Shown here piece by piece: positions 56,481-64,000 of a stretch of 64,000 bases of DNA. Each line of letters opens with the position of its first letter. Positions within the stretch are counted from its first letter, which is position 1. Below the pieces are notes generated by a model. The model had not been told where the DNA came from and searched no databases. It saw only the letters and a list, made by a program, of their open reading frames with translations. Source of the stretch: Elephas maximus indicus (Eukaryota > Chordata > Mammalia > Proboscidea > Elephantidae); contig NC_064838.1 in assembly GCF_024166365.1 (NCBI RefSeq), positions 17,501 to 81,500 on the forward strand. Reading direction: 5' to 3'. Position numbers and translations under genes: made by a program.

Positions 56481-57954
56481 GTAAGTAAGGCATAGCTTAA
56501 TGTTATGAATTTTATACAAATTATGTTTCAAGTAATTTTTTTGTTTGTTTTAGATCATTTTTTTGATTAAATTTTAAAGATTAGGTTAAGCTTTCACAGG
56601 CAGTCAGAAGGATTTTTAAGAATCTGGATATTTGGTATTTGGCCGTGTTATTACTGCTCCCAAGACTAATGAGAAAAGGTGTACTATTGTTAAGACATTC
56701 AGAACTTAATTGAGAAAGCTTTAATTACATTCTTTGACATAAAAATTTCCAAAATCATCATTCTTTTAACTGCCACTACCATATTTCTAGAGGGTATTTA
56801 TGATTTGTTTTTATTATTTACTTTTATATACTTAATTCTATTTCAGTATTCTGCAAATCAAAATGGACAAATGCTTTGGTAGTTTCTTTTGATAAGATTG
56901 ATACTTTGTTTTTAAAATTCACATATGAATTTTATCATTATATTTGTAAGTGGTCTGACTTAATAGAGCGCTGCTGTCAGTGTTGTTATTTCTCTGATAG
57001 GTGTTTAATTCATCATCAGGATCCTGGCAGAAGGAACTGGAAAATTTGATCTCTGTGTTTGGTTAAGTTAGGCGGATGCTGTCTGTCAGCATTCTAACCC
57101 ACAGGATAATTTCTGTTTTTGTTTGTTGTAGTTTTGACAACCATGTATCAAGAAGCTAAGTAAACAAAGAGTACCTCTTTGCTTTTTTATATAGTGAAAT
57201 TACTTTTCTTTATATTATTGATGTTTTAATTTGAGTTACCCAAGGATAAAGAGGATCTCTGGTGGAGTAGTGTTTAAGAGCTCGGCTGCTAACCAAAAGG
57301 TCGGCAGTTCAGATCCACCAGCTTCTTCTTGGAAACCGTATGGGGAAGTCCTACTCTGACCTGTAGGGTTGCTATGAGTCAGAACTGACTCAACAGCACG
57401 TAACAACAGAAGGATAAAGAACCTGGAAACCTGGAGATTTATCTAGACCACTAAGTTTTCTAGAGGGCTTTAAAAATTGTGATGTCATGTATTTAAAATA
57501 AAGATTGATTTTTAAACTCAACTATGTTAAAGAATAAATAGAATGTATAAATGTTGTTTAGAACATAATATAAATTATGTAAACAGTGGATTCCCTCCCC
57601 TAATTTTGGTGCGATTTATGAAATTGTAGATCAGTTTGGGTTATTTCTTCCACATAAATTTTTTGATGTTTCGAATCCTACATAGTAGTAAAGAATGGCG
57701 TCATGTTAAACTGTGCAAAATTTTGATATAGTTGCTTTACTCCTGGTACCAAATAACTAAAGACTATTTTTTCCATATCTTATTTTCTGCTTTGGTAGTT
57801 TAATTAATTAAGATATTATAAACATCACTATTTGGTAAATTTATGGGAAAATGCAGAAAAGGAATTAAAAGAAAGAATATTAGATTGTAAAATGTATTGT
57901 TGGGCTCCAGGTAAACTATGGCTTCTTCCTCAAATGCTTTTTATTTGCCTTTAG
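56481..57954 (+). other. NCAPG2: NCAPG2 intron 9
   Basis: 1.5 kb, GTAAGT to TTGCCTTTAG. Contains an AfroSINE at 57252-57410; otherwise nothing recognised. Confidence 0.85.
57252..57410 (+). mobile_element. AfroSINE with target-site duplication
   Basis: GGATCTCTGGTGGAGTAGTG head to AACTGACTCAACAGCACGTA and ACAACAG, an RTE-like 3' end. AAGGATAAAGA is found before (57242) and after (57411), an 11-bp duplication. Confidence 0.92.
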
Positions 57955-58050
57955 GTGCTGAGTTATTTTCACCATCAAAAGAAAGTTCGACAGGGAGTGG
58001 AAGAGATGCTTTACAGATTGTATAAACCTATCCTTTGGAGAGGATTAAAG
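57955..58050 (+). CDS. NCAPG2: NCAPG2 exon 10, residues 309-340
   Basis: Acceptor TTTGCCTTTAG, donor GTACAG at 58051; 96 bases, phase 0 at both ends. Codes for VLSYFHHQKKVRQGVEEMLY and RLYKPILWRGLK, highly conserved in NCAPG2. Frame continues from exon 9. Confidence 0.96.
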
Positions 58051-58779
58051 GTACAGATTTCAAAAAATATAATTCATGTTTAGAATGTACTGATCATGCT
58101 TTTGGATTTAGCATACCATAATTCAAAATTGTATTAAGGCAATAAAAATGAGATTGGAGGCTGAGTGAGTGCTTTGTGAAATTTGGAGATGAATGTTTTA
58201 GTGAATTTTTTTTCTTTTATTAAAAGCATTTCTTGGAACCATTCAACAGGAAATCTGAATTAATTAGTGCTAAAACTACATAGTCATTTTTTAAATAACT
58301 ATGTCAGTGAAGGGAAATAGCAACATGTATTAAAAACAACAATACCTGCAGGCTGGGCCATGGCTAGTTGCCCACGATTAGGTAATCTGCAGTTTACATG
58401 CCTCCCAGGTGTGTTGGTAGCTGGGGAACAAGATGATAGAAAGTACCCTTAACGAGTGTTCAGATTAACTCGTGAGTATATTTCAATACAGATAACCCTG
58501 GTGTCAGCAATTAGGATATGATGGTGGATGTCTCTTACTGACATACGAAGGGACTTTTGAAGTAAGGCAACCGATTTTTTCTTTTGATAGCTATTGACAT
58601 TGAGAGTTTGGCTTAATTTAAGGAAGGTCTCACAAGTTTGCTCGATTTAAATGTCTTTTGAAATTTGTTTGTAAATAAGTCTGTGTTGACATAATAGAAG
58701 TATGTGTTTAGGAACACTAGACTGCAGGCTTCATATGTTATCTCTTTGAGATCTGAAATACTCTTTTTTATTATTATAG
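58051..58779 (+). other. NCAPG2: NCAPG2 intron 10
   Basis: 729 bases, GTACAG to TTATTATTATAG. No repeat recognised with confidence. Confidence 0.85.
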
Positions 58780-58905
58780 GCCAGAAACTCTGAAGTTCGA
58801 TCAAATGCTGCGTTGTTGTTTGTTGAAGCATTTCCTATCAGGGATCCAAACTTTAATGCTGTTGAAATGGATAGTGAAATCCAGAAACAGTTCGAGGAAC
58901 TCTAT
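58780..58905 (+). CDS. NCAPG2: NCAPG2 exon 11, residues 341-382 (last in window)
   Basis: Acceptor ATTATTATAG, donor GTATGT at 58906; 126 bases, phase 0. Codes for ARNSEVRSNAALLFVEAFPI, RDPNFNAVEMDSEIQKQFEE and LY. The start has the helix-helix look of a HEAT repeat, and the residues agree with mammalian NCAPG2. The exon that should follow, beginning near a SLLEDP motif in other mammals, is not found before the right edge, so the gene is cut by the window. Confidence 0.96.
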
Positions 58906-59284
58906 GTATGTATTTCATGTGGTTGAACCCTGCCAACTTCAGCTCGGTCCAGGCGGGTATATTTACTGCTTGCTTGTCAGTATAACCTGACCATCTCTCC
59001 CTCTCTGACTCTACTCGTACTCGGATCCCTAACTGGGATGCTTTTCCAAGTCTTGAGCATTCATCAAAGAAACACTCGTTCTCTTCCTTGATGTTTTGTG
59101 TAATAATGTGAATCCATGATGTCCTTTTTTCTTCTTAGTCACTTTTTTTTAAGCTAATTTTTTTTAAATGTGGTAAATATGTATTTTTTTAAAAAATTTG
59201 CCGTCTCAACACTACCTTTGGGACATTTAATTATTTGTTGCTTTACGTAGTTTTATTCATTTTACATGTATTCCTGTCTTCCCA

Positions 59285-59480
59285 AAAGGGAGGCAACATA
59301 ACATAGTGGTTCAGAACACACACTCTAGGGTCAGATATCCTAGGTTTGAATTCCAGTTTTCTCACTTCATAGCTATGTAACTTTATGTGTGACTCAACTT
59401 CTCTGTGTCTTTGTCTATAAAATGAATATTGTGACATTGTCTGCCATAAGGTTGGGTAGAATGAATGAGCAAACACTAGT
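59285..59480 (+). mobile_element. MIR element
   Basis: AACATAGTGGTTCAGAACAC, GGTTTGAATTCCAGTTTTC and CTTTGTCTATAAAATGAATA, in MIR order. Confidence 0.9.
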
Positions 59481-59563
59481 TATATTTCAAGGCGAGACTA
59501 CAAATAATGCTCATTTCAATTGAATTTTCAAATGATTGTTTTTTTAAATGAGATGTTAGGACG

Positions 59564-59772
59564 TTGTTGTTGTTAGTTGCTGTTGAGTCAATTCTAACTT
59601 ACGGTGACCCTGTGTGTGCAGAGTAGAACTGCTCCATGAGGTTTTCAAAGCTGTGACCTTTTGGAAGCAGATCACCGGGCCTGTTTTTCGAGGCGCCCCT
59701 GGGTGGGTTCAAACTCCCATCCTTTAATTTAGTAGTCCAGCACTTAACTGTTTGCATCACCCAAGGAGTTCT
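59564..59772 (-). mobile_element. AfroSINE, long subtype, worn
   Basis: GTTGTTAGTTGCTGTTGAGT, CAGAGTAGAACTGCTCCATG, AGCAGATCACCGGGCCTG and the reversed head ending in CACCCAAGGA. Confidence 0.82.
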
Positions 59773-59785
59773 TTAGGACATTTTT

Positions 59786-59987
59786 GTTCGGTGCCCTCAA
59801 GTTGATTCAGACTCATAGCAACCCGATTTGACAGAGTAGAACAGCCCTGTAGGGTTTTTCTAGGCTGTAATCTTTATGGGAGCAGATCACCAGGTCTTTT
59901 ATCCCCACAGAGACACTGGGTGGATTCCAGCAGCCAATCTTTCAATTAGCAGCTGAGCACTGAACCACTACACCACCAGAGCTCCCT
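59786..59987 (-). mobile_element. AfroSINE, long subtype
   Basis: CTCAAGTTGATTCAGACTCA, GGCTGTAATCTTTATGGGAG, GCAGATCACCAGGTCTTTTA and the reversed head ACTACACCACCAGAGCTCC. Confidence 0.9.
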
Positions 59988-60112
59988 TTTAGGCTATTAG
60001 GATGCAATGTATATTTCAAAGGGCTCTTGTGGATCTTTTTCTTCTAGCTGGAGAGTGCTAGCCTTTACTTCTCTATTCACATTTCCATAATAGCATTTGT
60101 AGGGTTCCCTAA

Positions 60113-60279
60113 ACCAAAAAACCAAACCCACTGCCGTCAAGTCGATTGCGACTCATAGCGACCCTATAGGACAGAGTAGAACTGCCCCATAGAGTTTCCA
60201 AGGAGTGCCTGGCGGATTCAAACTGCTGACCTTTTGGTTGGCAGCTGTAGCCCTTAACCACCATGCCACCAGGGTTTCC
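60113..60279 (-). mobile_element. AfroSINE, near-consensus, with target-site duplication
   Basis: ACCAAACCCACTGCCGTCAA through ACCATGCCACCAGGGTTTCC. TAGGGTTCCCTAA (60100-60112) and TAGGGTTCTCTAA (60280-60292) flank it. It looks young, with few changes. Confidence 0.95.
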
Positions 60280-60345
60280 TAGGGTTCTCTAACAAAAGTT
60301 AATCAATGAATATTATTTATTGTTATTAAAAAAAAAAAAAACAAA

Positions 60346-60499
60346 CTCTTCATTGTTGAGTCAGTTTTGACTCACAGTGAACCTACAGGACAGAGTAGAA
60401 CTCCCCCATAGAGTTTCCAAGGAGTGGCTGGTAGATTTGAACTTCAAGCCTTTTGGTTAGTAGCCGTAGCTCTTAACCGCTACAGCACCAGGTTTTCCA
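60346..60499 (-). mobile_element. AfroSINE, reverse orientation
   Basis: GTTGAGTCAGTTTTGACTCA, TAGAGTTTCCAAGGAGTGGC and the reversed head CTACAGCACCAGGTTTTCC. Confidence 0.92.
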
Positions 60500-60710
60500 T
60501 TTATTGTTATAGTTAATAGGATAAAATTTGGGGAAACAAAATTAGCAAGATCACAGTGATAATGGTGGTTACCAATGGCATGCCTTAAAATACCCGTGTG
60601 TTTCTTTGTTTTCTGACTTAAGAAAAACTTTAAGCATAAAGTTAAAGTACAATGTGTATTTGCATATCTATCATATAAAATGAACAATTACTAGTACTTT
60701 TCCATGTTTG

Positions 60711-60830
60711 CTGACCAACGGGTTGGCAGTTCGAATCCACCAGGCGCTCCTTGGAAACTCTATGGCAGTTCTACTCCGTCCTGTAGGGTTGCTATGAGTC
60801 GGAATCGACTCAAGGTTACTGGGTTTTGGG
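60711..60830 (+). mobile_element. 5'-truncated AfroSINE between 42-bp direct repeats
   Basis: Begins CTGACCAACGGGTTGGCAG, without the A box, and ends GACTCAAGGTTACTGGGTTT. The 42 bases before it (60669-60710) and after it (60831-60872) are the same but for one base, starting TATCATATAAAATGAACAAT and ending CTTTTCCATGTTTG. Confidence 0.93.
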
Positions 60831-61224
60831 TATCATATAAAATGAACAATTACTGGTACTTTTCCATGTTTGTGTTATCCACATGTACATTTATCTGTAA
60901 TTACTTTGCTGATCATGACAAAGTTTGTGGGGAAAACGTTGCTGGACAAAGCAGAACTAGATTTCAGTAGCTTTTAGCAAAAAATTATCAAAAGTTTTGC
61001 TCTTTTCAACTTACGTGTTTCAAACTGTAAACCAATTTTTTGAACATTGATGAACTATGTGCCGCCAGTTTTGCCACCATTCCCTACTACTATCAGGTGA
61101 AACTTATTGAAACAAAAATTATCTTACTCACTTTTAGTAAGTGCTTAGCCCTGTAGAGCATTTGTATTTGTTGCTCCTGAACTGAATATATGTGGTTAGG
61201 AAATTATAAACCACTTGCTGGGTA

Positions 61225-61440
61225 GATTGAGAGGCAGTGTAGTGTACTGAATAAAAGCATGGTGTCATACAAATTTTGTTTTGAATCCCAGATCTGCCAC
61301 TTAATAAGTGTAATCTTTGTTATAACTTCTCTTTAATCCAGTTTTCTTCTGTAAAACTGAGAAAAGTAATAATGTTTTATAGGATTGCTGTAAGGTTTAA
61401 ATGAAAAATTGTATATAAAACATTTAGCACAACCCCTAGT
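61225..61440 (+). mobile_element. MIR element
   Basis: GAGAGGCAGTGTAGTGTACT, TTTTGAATCCCAGATCTGCC, ATAGGATTGCTGTAAGGTTT and CATTTAGCACAACCCC, in MIR order. Confidence 0.9.
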
Positions 61441-61621
61441 GCTAAAATAGTTGGTTATTATTGCCCATAGGAAGATTAAAATATATAAAGTGATATAATA
61501 ATCTAATATAATATTATGAATATATTAGTAAATCTTCTGTGTCATTTATTAGAAATGAATTGAGTTTCTAGAAAGGTGAGTTTAGTGTTAATTTACAAAA
61601 CGAAAGGTGTGTAGCATGGCG

Positions 61622-62268
61622 TGATGGTTAAGGTTGTGTGTCAACTTGGCTGGGCCATGACTCTCAGTGGTTTGGCAGTTATGATGTAGTTTGGCAGCTA
61701 TGTAATGATGTAATCATCTTCATAATAATATCTGATATAATCACCTCCCTAATGAGATCTGCTATGAGCAGCCAATCAGTTGAAAGGGAGTTTCCTTGGG
61801 GATGTGGCCTGCATCCAGTATATTTGGACTTTCTGGCAAAGCTTGCTGGCTTTTGTTTGCTGTGGATCCTGCATCTGGCTTGTGTCATCTGACCTCTAGT
61901 TCTTGGGACTTGAGCTAGCAGCTTACCTGCTGACCTTAGGATTTGTCAGCCTCTGCAGCCTGTGAGCCAGCAGCTTGCCATTTTACCTGTTGATCTTGAG
62001 ATTCATGGGCCTACCCTGGCTGTGAGCCAGAGGCCTGCCATCTGACCTGTCAATCTTGGGTTTGTCAGCCCCTGCAGCCATGTGAGTCAGGAGAAACCTC
62101 CATCCTGACCCACAGACTTGAGACTTTCCAACCTCTACAACTGTGTGAGCCATTTCCTTGATACAAATATCTATCTGTCTCTACATATACATATATACAT
62201 GCATATACACATACACGAATATATACGCTTCACTGGTTTTGCTTCTCTACAGAACCCAGCCTAAGACA
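61622..62268 (+). mobile_element. 5' LTR of an ERVL/MaLR-like element
   Basis: Starts TGATGGTTAAGGTTGTGTGT and ends GCCTAAGACA (TG...CA). The middle has three tandem variants of a motif like TGACCTGTTGATCTTGAGAT. The sequence after it reads as an internal region, so this is the left LTR. The matching right LTR is outside the window, so no target-site duplication can be tested. Confidence 0.72.
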
Positions 62269-64000
62269 TTTCACACCAAGAGTGGTTCTAGAGAAACAAA
62301 ATTGTAAGGATGAGTTTTCTAAATTCATTCTCAAGTCTGGTTAGTCTTAAAGATGTTGGTGACTCTGCTTCCAGTAGTAAAGAGGCTACTACTAATCCAT
62401 GGCATGAGGGGCAATGGAAATATGCAAAATATCACCACCAATAGATCAGCTGTTGGTGAGAGGTGATCTCATGTTTGATACCTTTCTACAGTTTGTTCAG
62501 AATGAGAAGTATAAGGAAACTGGTTGGTTGGTTCTACAGTCACTAGACAAAGTGGTGATAGAAAGAGATAAACTTAGGGCTTCAGAGTCACAGATTAAGA
62601 GCAGCATAAACAACCTCCAAGTTTCCACTTGTGCCTTGAAGGAAAGTCTGATTTCTTGTAGTAACGGTGCTGATATTGCCGAAAACTAAAACCAGAATCT
62701 TAATTGACAGAGTGGCTGAATGACAGTGGCAGTTAAATTCCCAACCTTGAGTGGTGTCTAAAGTTAAAATGAGGGCATTGATTGGGAAGAAATGGGATCT
62801 TGAAACTTGGAATTGGGACATACGGGCAGATAATCAGGAAACTGGAGACAGTGAGCCCCTAAATTCCGTTAAATCACTCCTGCCAACAGAGTCAGCTCTC
62901 TCACTCCCGTCTGAAGAGACTATTCCATCTTTGTCTGCTAAACCATCCTCCCCAGTAAAACCATTGCCCGTCCACCCCCATCTGATGTGATTAACTCAGC
63001 TGTGACTGAAGAGCCTTGTCTGAATCGTCCCCTGGGGAGGCATCTGAGTCATTGCTTGAGGCATCGCCTGAGGCATATGATTTACAAGCATTGCGGAGGG
63101 TCCTCAGAACACATCCCTACCACCCATTTTGACTTCTAGACTTATAATTAGACTTAAGCCACAGCAAGCCCCAAAAGGTGGAGACAAAGCATGACCCAGG
63201 AGAAAGTACACTACACTCCAAAAGAACTTATTGAGTTTTCTTATACATACAAACAAAAACTTGGGGAATATGGGTGGGAATGGCTGTTAAGGGTGTGGGA
63301 TAATGGTGCAAGAAACATAAAGTTGGATTAGTCTGAGTTTTTTGATACGGGCCTCTTAAGCACAGATTCTTCATTCAGTGTTTCAGTGCAAGAAGTTAGG
63401 AAAATATCTAATAGTTTATTTGGTTGGGTCACTGAAGCATGGATTACATGGTAGCCTGCACTAAATCAAGTTGAAGTACCAGACCTGCCTTGGTGTACAA
63501 TAAAAGAAAGAATCCAAAGGTTAGGGAAATTGGCATGTTAGAGTGCATTTATCAGGTTAGACCCACAGACCCACACGTGGAGTGCCCAGAGGACATGCCT
63601 TTTACCATAGTGGTGAGGAACAAATTTGTGAAGGGAGCTCCAGCATCCTTGAAGACTGCTGTGATTGCATTTTATGTGAGTCAGATTTGGTAGTGGGAAC
63701 TGCTCTAACTGAATTAAGACACCTAACTACAATGGGGCTGATTGGACCCCATGGTGGGAGGGACCAAGTGGTGGCACTGAATCAACAAAGGCAAGGTGGG
63801 CGTGGCCACTGTAGTGGACAGTGCAGTCAAAGCAGTAACCAGAATGGTCTGACTTAAGGACTTATGACGTTGGCTACTTAGTCATGGTGTCCCTAGGAGT
63901 GAAATAGATGGGAACTGCTAAATATTTACTTGATCTCTACAAGCAGATGAATTCTAGGTCAAGTGAATGGCAGTTGGAATCAAACTGCCAGAATAAAGTG
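62269..64000 (+). mobile_element. Internal region of the same element with gag-like remnants
   Basis: After a primer-site-like start at 62269 lies an open stretch at 62414-62689, then another at 62751-62990 and one at 63490-63693, separated by stops. The first has a coiled-coil-like segment (KVVIERDKLRASESQ) and the third contains PEDMPFTIVVRN. Both suggest a worn gag of the ERVL/MaLR group. No protease or polymerase is visible before the edge. It is an old endogenous copy, broken by stops. Confidence 0.55.

Larger units (their letters stand above)
58906..64000 (+). other. NCAPG2: NCAPG2 intron 11 (incomplete)
   Basis: Begins GTATGT; no matching acceptor and exon were found to the right edge, so at least 5.1 kb. 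It holds two MIRs, five SINEs and the left end of an endogenous retrovirus-like element. Confidence 0.8.

Overview
The window looks like nuclear DNA of an afrotherian mammal, most probably an elephant. Three things point there: dozens of AfroSINE-type tRNA-derived SINEs, many degraded copies of a BovB/RTE-clade retrotransposon whose 3' end resembles the SINE tail, and a typical intron-rich, AT-rich mammalian gene. Species assignment is inference.

Positions 1-28850 contain no gene I can support. This part holds two blocks of an 11-bp satellite (1-1705 and 12598-16352), a degraded L1 (2850-7520), several RTE copies, and an ancient low-copy block of about 4 kb. That block occurs as copy D1 (7706-11893), as copy D2 (16820-20790, continuing at 25025-25625 after later insertions), and as a short third piece D3 (12369-12567). 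A solo LTR, a MaLR-like element with two LTRs, a 5'-truncated L1 and several SINEs interrupt D2. Target-site duplications and presence or absence between copies give a relative order of these insertions.

Positions 28860-29930 form a CpG island, the likely promoter of NCAPG2 (condensin II subunit G2). The island has a CHR-like TTTGAA next to a strong GAG|GTGAGC splice donor. Ten coding exons of NCAPG2 follow on the plus strand from 31570 to 58905. All join in frame with canonical GT-AG borders and give the first 382 codons without a stop or frameshift. The rest of the gene (about two thirds of a protein of roughly 1,140 residues) lies beyond the right edge.

The introns hold MIRs, L1 3' ends, RTE copies, AfroSINEs and MER5-like hAT remnants. 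The intron before exon 6 contains a very regular minisatellite of exactly twenty 41-bp units. The right edge (61622-64000) is an ERVL/MaLR-like element with a 5' LTR and gag-like remnants. Nothing in the window is bacterial, viral in the exogenous sense, or a CRISPR or toxin system. The most interesting structures are the satellite and duplicated-block complex and the intronic minisatellite.
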